Assembly: GCF_008831285.2 (NCBI RefSeq)
Contig: NC_045138.2
Location: forward strand, 28,305,934-28,369,933
Direction: 5' to 3'
Origin: Nymphaea colorata
Taxonomy: Eukaryota > Streptophyta > Magnoliopsida > Nymphaeales > Nymphaeaceae
Length of the DNA stretch: 64,000 nucleotides
Below the pieces are notes generated by a model that worked only from the letters and a program-made list of their open reading frames with translations, was not told the DNA's origin and did not search any database. The stretch's first letter is position 1. Each line of letters begins with the position of its first letter. Positions 26,004 to 37,800 of the stretch are shown piece after piece. The translations under genes were made by a program, and so were the position numbers.

Positions 26004-26715
26004 ACCTGAACTTCTATTGGAGCCTAAAGCGGGATTTTAGGGCAGGAATCATTTTGCAAAAAATACTACAATTTTCATACGAAAAATATACGAATAAGCT
26101 TTATTTCTAATTTTAAATCATAAAGGAAAAGTCTCCGCTCAAATTTTCTTAGATTTTTTTGGCAACTTTGCATGATTTTCCTTTCTTCTTTCTCTACTAA
26201 TATTTTGTTTTTTTTTTATTAAAAAGGTTGGTATTATGATTAGCTTCTTATTATTTTAATTAAACATTCGATGCCACCATCTATTTAAAAAATCACTACC
26301 AACCAAACCATCTCCACTTTTCGTCTAACTGGACAACTCATTTCGCATCATTGGCATCTATTCCGTTGCAATTAAAAAATGTAAATATCAAGTTATAAAT
26401 AACTTTACAAAGAGGCAATTGTTCTTTAAAAAATAACGAGCCAAATGCGGTTTAGTCATATTTAATTATTCAAAAGCTGCACTTGATGGCAAAATTTAAT
26501 TATTAAGTAGTGAACGTAGTAGCAAAGTTATAATAATATGCGATGAACATGATTCGGGCTGAACCCGAGTTGGAGTTCGGCGGAGCCGCTCGCGGGCAGC
26601 TCCTTGATCTGCCCGGCTGCCCCCACAAGAGCTGGATTGAGGTCAATCATTGGTGATCCTGCACGCCATGGCCGGGTTAGATTAGATTATATTAGATTAG
26701 ATTTGCCTTTCATTA

Positions 26716-27065
26716 CCCAAATCTAGGGCTGCACACGAGCCTAGTCCAGCTCGAATTTGGGCTGCACACGAACCTAGTTGAGCTCGAGTTCGACGCGACT
26801 AAGAAAACTCAAACTTAAACTCAATAGAACAAGCTCAAGCTCGACTTGATCCAACATCGGGTTCAAACTCGACTCATTTAACTTGTTTATCTTAATCATG
26901 TCTCATTTTTTTTTAACTTGTTAACTCGTTTAAGTCTATGAACACATTAATTTGTTATTCTGAGCCGAGTTCAGTTCTTACAACTCAACTTATTTAACAT
27001 TTCAAACTTACATTTTGAACTCGAGGTCGAGTTGGTTGGACTTGTTGTGCAGCTCTACTCCAATC
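26716..27065. mobile_element. hAT-like MITE, same type as at 19.9 kb
   Basis: The element is 26724-27057 (334 bp). Left end TAGGGCTGCACAC and right end GTTGTGCAGCTCTA form imperfect inverted repeats. A degraded 8-bp target duplication flanks it: CCCAAATC at 26716-26723 and CTCCAATC at 27058-27065 (6 of 8). The interior has the same GAGCTCGAGTTCGA/AAGCTCGAC words as the 19.9 kb element, so the two belong together. The first 33 bases are partly repeated (GGGCTGCACACGA twice). It is older than its relative. Confidence 0.72.
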
Positions 27066-28364
27066 CCCTTTAGTGTGCAGATTCATTGCCGGGGTGATAG
27101 GCTGCCCATTTCAATTAATTGGTGGATGAAAAAAAAAATGTCTTTTTTTTAAATAAAAACTACAAAAAATTTTAAATATTTTTTTAAAATAATTAAACGA
27201 AATCATTTTACCATTGAATCTTTTTGAATTGACTGATGCACCGATTTGATGTAAGTTTAAAAATCTTCAAGATTCTTCGACATCCAATACATTAAGATGA
27301 GACCTTTTGAGAGTTAGAATAAAAAAGGCTGGATCCTATTTCTGGCATAAGATCCTTATTTGGTAAACCATGAGTTTTCTTGTCACATCGGCAAAGTTCT
27401 ACTGCATTCAGAACAACCAATTGGTAGGTCTAGAAAAAGTTCAAATTCCCCAAAGAGTATAAAGCATTGGCTAAAGTTGAACAAACCGTGTCCCCAGTGG
27501 GCTCGATTCCACCACTCCCACAGGTCGAGGTGGGTCAAGGATAGCTGACAAAACCGGATGTTCTATTTAATCGGGCCGCCTGGGTCCGGGCAAGGTAGGT
27601 CGTTGGCGTGGTGTGAGCTGGGTGTGAGCTCAGAACCCATCCTTTTGGTGCTTTGTTTGTGGGTTGGGGCCCTTTAAAATATGGGTGGTGTAGGTCCCTT
27701 TAGAGAGAAATACAATATGAGTTGTCAGTCAAAGTCTAACATGGAACTGGGTTTGAACATTGAAGGTGGACTGTTAAGCACCTAGATTGGAGTTCACATC
27801 CACTCAATTAGAACCTAAGAAATTCAAATCCATTTTGCAATTTTGTTTGGGTGTGCATGAAGGTTGCTTTAACGGTTTTTGAGAAGGTTGTAGGCAGTCA
27901 GTTCTTAAATCTTTATGCTATAACAAAAGAGTCGTCGACATGCAAGTTGAAGCATAGTGAACTCCTACTCATCCATGAGGTCCGCTACAGTGAACCGGAT
28001 CGGGTCAAATGGATAAGCAAACCGGACCAGTGGGCGCTCACGGCCTGAGGCTCTCCGGCTCACAGGTGCCACGTCAACTATATTCAACGTAACCACGTCA
28101 GACGGAGACAGTCGAGAGAGATGGTTGCAGCCTGGCTGCCGGAACAGGTCACCGGCGGGGCCCACGGGAAAATGGTAGACGGGTCAGGGACCCCACAAGG
28201 CGGGTGTCAGGGCTTCTCTTCCCCCGGTCTCCTTCTATACAAGAAGCGCTTCGGAGGACCGGAACTCGATCGGGAGGTGGGAAGGAGTAGGACCCTGATC
28301 GGACGAATTAATCCGGCGCCGGAATAGGTAGCAGGAAGGAGGAGGAGAATTCGCCACAAGAGCC
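27066..28364 (+). promoter_or_regulatory. DUF1005 gene upstream region
   Basis: The first half is AT-rich with no gene. From about 27480 the DNA becomes GC-richer and runs into the gene, as expected for a promoter and leader. TATACAA near 28236 is a possible TATA element about 130 nt before the ATG. The assignment rests on position and composition. Confidence 0.4.
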
Positions 28365-31253
28365 ATGGACCCGTGCAGGTTTGTGCGCATCACCGTATCT
28401 GGCCTCGCCCTTAAAATGCCGGCCACCCTGAGGCCGTCGCGCTCCGGAATCCATCCGTCGGCCACGCCGCCGTGCTACTGCGAGATCCGTCTTCGTGGTC
28501 TCCCAACGCAGATGGCGACGGTCCCGCTCGTCTCTCCGGACACTCCCCCGCCGGACCCGGGGGCGTTGGCCGCCGGCTTCCACTTCGAAGAGGCCGACCT
28601 CCGGCGACTCGCCAGCCGGGGGTGGCTGCGATCATCGGGATCCGCCTGGCTCCGCATCTCCGTCTTCACCGGCAGGAGAAGCGGCACGTGCGGAGGGCCG
28701 GGGACGGGGAAGTTGGTGGGACACACGTGGGTGGAAATGGAGCTGGAGGGAGTGGGGGAGCGGCCTCGCGTGTTCAAGAGCGGTTGGGTGAAGATCGGAA
28801 AAGGCGGGAAGGCGGCGGCGGAGGGAAAGGAGGAGCAGGAGGAGGAGGAGGAGTTATCTCAACTGCACCTGGTGGTCCGAGCCGAACCGGACCCCCAGTT
28901 CGTCTTTCAGTTCGGCGGCGAACCGGAATGCAGCCCCGTCGTGTTCCAAATCCAGGGCAACATCCGGCAGCCGGTCTTCAGCTGCAAGTTCAGCGCCGAC
29001 AGGAATTCGAGATCTCGGTGAGCTTCTCTTCCTGTTCTTGCTTCATATTATTTTCCCTGATATTTCGGGTCCTTTCTGGACGGCCTTCGCTTTTCCGCCA
29101 GCCGCTGGGGCAAGGGTACTTTTGTCAATTCTTTAGACCGCCGGCTTGACGGTGATGTTTTCATGCTGCGTTAGATTCGCAGCAGCGCTTTTCAAATCTC
29201 AGCATCGTGATCTTCTTGCTAAGCAAAAGTCCGGCAATTTGGCATAACTTGATCTTGAAACATTCTGTTTGGAAGCTAGGAACAGTTTTAGATGATCTCA
29301 CGTTCCGAAATTATTGCCATAAGCCATGATGAATACCGCGATATTCGTGGTGTGACGTGCGTTTGGCTTGTAGACCATTAATAGTTTTGCTTGGAAAACG
29401 CTGACAAAGTTCATGAACATGGTCCCGTTTCGCGGATGCCTGGCCATACAACGGAGTTTTGCAAATTTATGAACTTGGTCATGCCTTGGTCTCGTCCATC
29501 GTGATTGCAGTTCCTGTTTGGAATTTGAGGCCTTATCACGCCGGATCGTGTAAAGAAGCAGGTCACTCAAGCAGCATAATCGTATGAGAAGAAAACGAGC
29601 CCCTCGTTTGATGAAAAAATATTAGAGCTTTTTTTCAATATATATATATATATATATAATATAATATAACTAAATAAAATTGCCAGCCCGTCAGCACCAA
29701 TTGGTCGCGACATTGGGCAGGGGACCATCCGTAATGGCATTTTCATGGCAGTACCTAAATAATTTTTCAATCCGCACAGGCGCCCCCATGCATGTTATCG
29801 ACATCGTGCGTATCGGTGAATATATATGACAGTTTGAATGGTGGCATTTTCAAACCACCTAGCCATTTCAGAACGAAAATTGACAGTTAAGGGAAAACAA
29901 TATAAAAAATAATAATAGGCATTTATGTCATGTCATGTAGTATTAGTTCACCTCTTTTTTCCTTTGTTTTATATGTACTGATTCAAATCGATGGCCATGA
30001 GTGATTCTGGATATCACCATAGTCGCCTAAGAATTTTGCATGTTTAAGGTATATGTGAGCGATGAAAAACCCAAATTCTACCCAACGATATTTTCAAATA
30101 AATGCAGAAAACATAATTTTTGCCTTGCCGTCCAAACACAAAAAACAGGTTCTAGAAACTGTTAAGAAGACGGGTTATCCCAGTTCATATTAAATTTGGG
30201 GCTTCAAGGCTTATCTAACTGGGACACATGAAACGAGTTCGCATGTTCATTGGCATGACCTGCGCTAGAGATTCCGTTCTGGCGTATTATTTGACTCCAG
30301 GCTTTTAAAAACATGAATTTAGGCAATAAAATTATACATTAGGCATGGTTTGAAGCATGCCTGAAAAGAGTTTGTCAATGGTATGGAATGTTAGTGGGTG
30401 ATCGTGTAAATGAAATGCATTGTCTGATTCAGGAAACAGAAAAGCTTTCTTGCCCTCGGCCAAATTCCAAAGATTTCTTTAAACAAGTTTTTTCCATCGA
30501 TCACATTTTTTACAAAGAGCTTGTATGTCTCTGATGAACCTCTGTTTCTTGCTCGTGTCTCTACATCGGAATAGCTCTCTGCGGTCAGATCCGGGAGGCA
30601 GCAGAATTTGGTCTATCAGATCATTCGGAAGTGAAAGGGAAAGGCCTGGCAAAGAAAGAAAAGGTTGGATGATTGTCATACATGACCTCTCTGGTTCACC
30701 TGTAGCAGCTGCCTCCATGGTCACACCTTTTGTTGCATCTCCTGGTTCAGACCGGGTTAGCCGGCTCAACCCAGGGGCATGGCTAATCCTTAGGCCCAAT
30801 GGGTATGCAGGGGAAGGTTGGAAACCATGGGGCCGGCTCGAAGCTTGGCGGGAGAGAGGGAGCAGTGAGGCACTTGGTTATAGGTTTGAGCTCAACAGTG
30901 GCACAGTAGTTGCAGAGTCCAGCATTAGCACCAAGAAGGGTGGCAGGTTTCTGATTGATACTACCACAGGTAGAGGCGACCGGTCCGTGCATTCACCAGT
31001 TTCGAGTCCAAGATACAATGGCGAGACTGCTTCCAGTTACAAAGGCTTCGTTATGGTTTCAACCGTAGAAGGGGAAGGCAAATGCAGCAAGCCTCATGTA
31101 CAGATTGGATTAAAGCATGTGAAATGCATTGCTGATGCAGCCGTGTTTGTTGCTTTATCTGCTGCTGTCGACCTGAGCATGGATGCCTGCCGACTGTTCT
31201 CACACAAGTTGAGGAAGGAGCTTCGAATTGGGCAGCATGAGAGCAGTTTTTAG
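28365..31253 (+). CDS. DUF1005 family protein (plant-specific, function unknown)
   Basis: Complete two-exon gene: 28365-29017 and 30575-31253. The intron is 1557 nt and GT-AG, with the split codon giving RSRSLRSDPG. The product is 443 aa, normal for DUF1005. The start MDPCRFVRITVSGLALKMP is the family N terminus. Conserved blocks include HPSATPPCYCEIRLRGLP, AEPDPQFVFQFGGEPECSP, IQGNIRQPVFSCKFS, SFGSERERPGKERKGW, HDLSGSPVAAASMVTPFVAS, SWLILRP-like AWLILRPNG, WGRLEAWRERG and VEGEGKCSKPHVQIGLKHV. The C terminus has ALSAAVDLSMDACRLFSHKL. An acidic low-complexity stretch (KEEQEEEEEL) sits near residue 160. These proteins are sometimes labelled formin-like, but I see no FH2 domain. Exon 1 is very GC-rich while exon 2 is not. 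The gene converges on the AMP1 gene, 586 bases away. No function can be assigned. Confidence 0.95.
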
Positions 31254-31839
31254 GCCACACGTCATTGAGGACAGAGCTCTCTTCTGGATACAAATCTCAA
31301 CTCGAGATTTGGTCAGCTGCTATGTCTGTACAATCAGGGAAAGCAGTTTAATTTTCTTTCACAATTGGATCAAATTTTCTGGTTTTGGTTTTGTTTCATT
31401 GATTTCAATATCTCCTCTCAAAGGCGGAAGCGTGCTTGAGGTATCGATGTAACGAAATGTTGAAACGTCTGTAGAAATGTAAATTCACTTTGTACTTCTT
31501 TGCAAACTCATTGCAATGAACAGCAATGGAGGAAGAACGTCTAGAGAAATAATTCACAGAATTTCAAGAAAATAACGCTCTTGATTACAAGTTCTCCATC
31601 TCCGATCCCGAACATCATTTCCCAAAGCCAATACATGCGAAAGTGGGAGTTGAATTGTCGAAAGCATTCTTTGCTCACTCGAGTTTGATATCATAAAATT
31701 TAGCATTTGACGTAATCCTGACTTTCAGTTCCTCTCTTCAGGAGGATGAGGTTTTCTGTTTTACATATCTGATCTTGTTTCAAGAAGATAAATTAAAAAC
31801 AATGAACAAGATTAAACATGGATTCAATAACACGTATAT
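31254..31839. other. Intergenic space between convergent DUF1005 and AMP1 genes
   Basis: Only 586 bases separate the two stop codons, so both 3' UTRs and polyadenylation sites must fall here and may overlap. I see no other coding region. Confidence 0.6.
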
Positions 31840-34800
31840 TCATGTGAATTCACCACTCAGAACCAGTGATGCCTGCGTGATGGCTCTGGCAGCTCTCCAA
31901 ATCTCATGCTGAACATGCTTCCATGGGTCAAGAGAGTTTGCATTCTTGGCCTCTTCAATGGCATCATCTATCCCAGGAAAGGACTTGGACCCATAATCAT
32001 CCTGCTTGGATGGCCCATATATCTGTACAGGTGAGGCAGATCAGCGACTGTACAACTTGGGGCTTGGTTTCAAATATAGCATCTCAAAATGATGCCGAAA
32101 TGTTGAAATTTGAAAATTGAAAACAAGAATCTTGTAAATTAGGCACTAACAAAGCCTCCAACGTAACAGCCGAAGCCAAAATGAGGGAACCTACCAGATG
32201 CTTGTACCAAGGTCCTTTGAAGAGCCCGTCTGCATCTGTGAAAGCACGTTCAGCCATCATCATCCTGTCATTCAAGTCTCTTACCGGCAAAGTTTGCGTC
32301 TTAGTCCACTTTGAAAACCAAGCATCTCTTGCAAACTCCTACATTTTCCGTTTTGTGTCAAGCATTAAACAAATTAAGGATAGAGCTTGACATGTACCAC
32401 AGTGGATTGAAGCTATGAAATTCACCTTCTGCTTGTTAATTTCGACGGCGGACTTTCTAAGCTTCTCAATGGATTCGTATAGCGGGACAAAGCTCACTGA
32501 CTTGTCAATTTCCCCTGCTTCAAGTTCCTTAGCACTTGACTGTATCCACATAAGCATATTGGCAGTGTCAGTGTCGGTGACCGTATGCAGTTTCCATGCA
32601 CGTGTATGCATGTGCAGCTCATACCTTATTTACTGGTTTGTGGCAACCAATTCTATCCACATAAAATGACATTACAAATAAGATTACATGTGTTGGAACA
32701 GAGAGCCTGACTCCTGAAAGAGTATGTCTCTGTTCATTAAGAGTTCCTGTTCGGCTGTTCCCATATATTGTTTGTTTGCTACTGTAATGTTTAAACAGGA
32801 ATAAGTGATAGGCTGATAGCTATACCATTTCCTTGCCCCAGCCATCCCAAGCACCTCAGACAGATTCTTAGAAGGTTCAACTGAAGAATGATCATCCCAT
32901 GTTGGGCTTCCTACAGAAACTTGGTAAACAAGTGCTACGCTCTTCATGAAAGAGGCACCTTGATAGTTCTGATGCAGATAAAATTACTTCAACGGGTGAG
33001 CAGCTTCTACCAGTCTTCAACTACACTGATAAGGGGGGTTTTGTCCGTCGTCGAATTCGCAGAAATGCATTGCAGTTTACGGTTTGTTGGCATGAAATTT
33101 ACCATGCAAATCGTCAAAGGTTCTGTTATTGACTATGTGTTATTTCAGCCAAAAGGCTGTGAGGATTTGGTGAAGAAAAACAGTAAATATGCCTACCTTC
33201 TCTTTTTCTAAAGCTAAAGTCGTGTGGTAACTTATTTTTGTTGGACCCTTTAGAGTCCGTTCCTGTCTTGTTTTTCTCTTTGCACTCCCCATAATCAAAT
33301 TCTTGTTTCAATTTCAGTTTCTGAAATTGCCGCCTCGACAGGTTATCAATATCTGATGTACTAAAAGTAAACAAAAGATTAAACTTTCGGATCTGTAACT
33401 GAAAATCACTAGTTTCTTTTGCCACTTAAATCGCTTTGCCAAGTTCTTTAGCTTGATTCTAATAAAACGAAAGCAGGGTAAGTAGGGCACTTCACTCCAG
33501 ACCAATCAAGCCAATGTGTTACTACTTCTTAACTTGAAAGCGTGTAAGGTGGAATCATTCAATGGAGTATATGCCATAATACTAACTATAGAAGCACGTC
33601 CACATCCATCTTATCCAACAGCACAGGACCCACCTCTTAAGACTTTTCCTCTCTAATTAGATCGATCCTCAAGAAAAGGATAACTATGGTGCTTTTTGTC
33701 AGCAATCGGGTGCTATACGTGAAACTTCCCTTTCATCATCTGCAACAAGCAATAGTGAATCATTCGATACAAGAGTTCCTGATAGATATTTGTAGTTATA
33801 GCAGTATATCAAATATATACAAGTCTTATGTAGACGAAAAACCTAGCCTTATTCCTATATTGGGACATCTGTTAGCTAATCTATAGCCGGCCTAACCTAA
33901 AGATAGGACAACTCTTGACTGCGATGCTGGTCCTTAGAGCATGACTTACCAATTTGTTCATTCTAACGGCTCTAGTCGCTTCCGCGGCATAATCTCTAGC
34001 TTGAATTTGTCATATTAGAGCTTTTCTCTTTGTTCCATCATAGCCACCGACTTTAATATTATACATTTTTGCGCAATAAAATTTGGTTCCCCATGCCAAA
34101 GTAACAATTTTCTAAGAGAAGATTGTTAGATTTTTATCTCTTCAGTGTCAGGTTTTTATCTTTTCAGTTACTTTAATTTGAGTGATTACTTTGGATAGAA
34201 TATCTTGGAATTATGGAAGGTGTTCCATCTTTACCGTGTTTGTGGTCCAAGTCTAGGCAACTTTATCTTTTATGAGGCTGAAGAAGTAAGAGATAAAAAA
34301 GATTGCTTAACATGCATATCCCAACATTCGTGTGCCTGGATGGCCGCATATGTGTGTGGACATATGCGTACATGCAATCACATATGATTAGTTTCTTATA
34401 ACCAAAAGAGAAAAAAAAAAGGCATATTGCCCATGAAAGAGAAAATAAGCCGCAATGAAGCAAGAAAAGTTATTTCACCTGTAGTTCAGTGGCATAAGAT
34501 AGATAATTGAAGGGCAATATCTTGTCATCTGCTAGCCGTAGTGCAAGTAATCCCCAAATGCTGGCAGCTTAGAAGTACAAAAAAAGAACAGATTAAAACC
34601 ATACTTCAGTAGCATGGATACACGCAAGACTGTGTCAATTCAGATCTGGGTTCAAAATGGAATAAAGAGGAAAAACATGAAGGATGAAAAACTGTTCTTA
34701 GCTAAATTTAGCACGAAAACCTGTTCCATGCATGGTAGTAATGGATGCATCCTATAAACTTTTCTATGCATATTTTACTTTGGCAGATAATTTATCTTTC

Positions 34801-37800
34801 CAACATCTTGTTCCCTTAATCTTGGGTATGTGAAGATAAAATATTAGGTCTAACAGACAAAAAATCTGGTTGATATCCATTTAAAAAGCAATAACGAAAT
34901 CAATTTTACAACATTACTAATCACGTACGGCAAAGTAGGATTGTCAGCCTTTAGAAGTTAGCTGTAAAAGGGATTCTTTTTTGTGACTTTTAACACAGTA
35001 TTCCATTAGAATTATGATTTTTCAAAGGTTAAGCAATTCACTCCGGAATTTCTTATTTTAAAAAAAACTTGTGAAATGAAAAGCTTGATCTTGGAAAACT
35101 TTTTAAAATTTCAACCTGTCAAATGGAGTGCCACGACAACAAAACAATATACAAGAAAGCTGGTCATCGCAATTTCTGCCGCTAACTTGGCTGATGTACC
35201 TGCTACATGTCTCCTGAACATTGGATCCCCAAATTTCTCCATCCACTGATAGTCATCATAAATGGAGTGATACACAGGGTATCCTAAGAAAAGGAAGAAA
35301 GAAAGAACAAGAGCAGTATATTAATTCTCTGAATGAGATATAATTTGCTAGCAATGCATCAAAGCAATTTGAATTATAGAAACACCGAATTTGTGAACTT
35401 GGCCATTAATATTTTAACTATGTGTTTGTGAGTGCGTGAATGCATGCCTGCACACTACAAGCATGAGACAAAGAGACAGACCTCCTCCAAAGAACATATC
35501 TACAGCTGGAACACCAACATGTTGCACAAAAGGAGCATAGTCCGAGCCACCGCCACCTAATCTCCCAATCTGCAAGGCCACACCAGTTAGAAATGCACAA
35601 AAAAGGATCTTCTTAGACTTTGCGAGACAAATATCTGGTATCTCAGACTAATCTGAGCTATACGTACATACATACATAAGCACATAACTGTGTGTGTGTG
35701 TGTGTGTCAATATATATATATATATATATATATATATCCACAGACACAAGATTGGATCTAGTTGTTTATTTCCGTAAAATTCTCTTGAAGACAGTTATAG
35801 ACATGGTCCACCAAATCTTTACAAAATGGTATCTTACAAGCGGAGTGTCCCCAGAATCTATCCATGCGTCGTAAACAGTTCTTGAAGAGTTATCTGGATC
35901 TTCAACCTGCAAAATACCAAAAACAGAAACGGTCATATGACCTTTAGACCTATCACCAATCATGGTTTTGGTAGCAATATGGATTTGATCCCAGCACCAA
36001 AGCTAGTGCGAAATTCTAAAACTAGGGAATGACAGGCACGTGTTACCAGTTCCAGTCCATAAATTGGATCTGGACTCTGACCTGGATCCACATGCATAAT
36101 TTTCCTTTCCCCAGTTCAAAGAGACTAACTAGACCTTCTCTTGGTTGATGCGGGAACTGGGTCAGGTCATAATGACTCAACCAGATCTGATCCAGTGGAT
36201 CTAAGAAGCTCACCTGTTGCGTGACTTGCTTGAGGATGTCATCTAGCTGGGGGGTTGCATAAGCATGGAAGCCTGGTCCGGCGACTGCAATGTCTACATT
36301 TAGATACGCAATAGCCTTTGATCTCAGTACCTCTCTGTTCTCTTCAACCCACTCTGTTGATCCGATCTGAAACAATGTCCACGATTCAGGAGTAAGATGG
36401 ATAAGAATTCTCACAAGGAAAAACATCAAATTCAATTTCTGTCCTGATTTGAGATATGGCCCCATCCTTCTTTTTCTGTCCTTTTCATACTAGTTTTGAA
36501 ATGATCCTGCCTTCAAAATATCATGATATTTTCATGGTATCATGACATTTGTACATCATTCTGAAATATTCAATCTCTCTTTGAAGACTTTTTCTTTTCA
36601 AAAATGTTGAAGACTTTTTCTTCATTGGATTTTGCTGATATAACTTGCAAGCAAACATGCCTAACATTTCCGAAGTAGATACTTGGGGAATTTTTTTTTT
36701 TCCTTTGAGATCCTTTGCTTTTGAATTTGGAGAAATAATGCTTGAACTGTTCGCTAAACCTTAACTCAATGAAGTATCAATTACCAATCCATACTCCTCT
36801 GCGTCCCAATTACACAAGATAATGCTTCTTCTAGGCTTCCAACCTCGCTTCATCAGTTTTTCCAGCCTCCCACTAATCTGGAACGACATGCAAAATCATT
36901 ACAACTTAGACTAATCAGTCAGCCAAGTCAATCTGATTGAAGTCCAAAACCAATAAAATAAAGCCTGATTTAAAGAATTAAACAGAAAAGCACATGTTAG
37001 ATGCATCTGCATCTAAAATTTCTCACAATTTTCACTTCCAAAGAAACAAATTTTGTGCAGTAAAATTGGCTTGTCTTCTGTTAATCAAGTATATGTATCT
37101 CATTTCTGAAAGAGTAGAGACAGACTGTCTTAGCCTTGCTACGCACAACACAGAAGATGATGATTCACTTAAACCGTGTCTTTGAACAAAACACAGAAAC
37201 CAAGTACCTGTATTGGTCATTTTCGTTTTCCAAAGTTTGATTGAAATCAGCAATGTCCCTTTAACTTGTACCTTTGCAGCTAGAAACCATATCCAGTAAA
37301 AAATGAAACAGCGTCAAGATTCAATGGGCTTTACCTCAAGCAAGGTAGCAGTACCACTATTGGGATCAACTGCGCCATATGTCCAAGCATCTCTATGGTT
37401 TCCCAATATAACGTACCTGTATATCAAACATGTCCAAAATTTATAAGAGGGTGTGACCTTTTCCAAGAATATGCCCAATTCCTACCAGCTATCTTCTATG
37501 TAAATGCTAACAACAGAATATGAAAATTTTCTTTTATTTCCAGATTCTTAGCTAAAATATAAATGTCTTCCCCATAGAAAAAATTTGTTTAAGATAAGGG
37601 TAATATCTAAACATAATGTAACTGGAATTCAGACACAAGGATCTGCAGGTACAGATAAAATTAGTGCTCATCCTTTCATAATGTCACTTCTATGCGTGAA
37701 TGACGTGATGAAGAAGAAAACATATTTCTCTCTCATCAGGAATTTCACCACCAGTACCACAGTATGATTAATCATTTGGACAATGCATTTTCCTGGTTAA

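Larger units (their letters stand above)
20458..26715. other. Long AT-rich intergenic stretch
   Basis: I see no supportable gene in this 6.3 kb. It holds a 14-bp perfect palindrome CTGCCTGCAGGCAG (21749-21762), several microsatellites (22843-22864, 23062-23080, 23848-23907, 23983-24001, 25721-25748, 25974-26002) and a GC-rich patch at about 26565-26640. Short open frames such as those at 22509-22894 show no coding pattern. Confidence 0.6.

Noticed and set aside
28472-29149. Long + strand open frame (225 codons) in a second frame
   Set aside because: It overlaps DUF1005 exon 1 in the wrong frame and reads as Arg/Gly-rich low-complexity sequence, typical of a GC-rich shadow frame.
36043-36465. 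140-codon minus strand frame
   Set aside because: Only the part at 36214-36366 is real, as AMP1 exon 5; the rest is intron on both sides.
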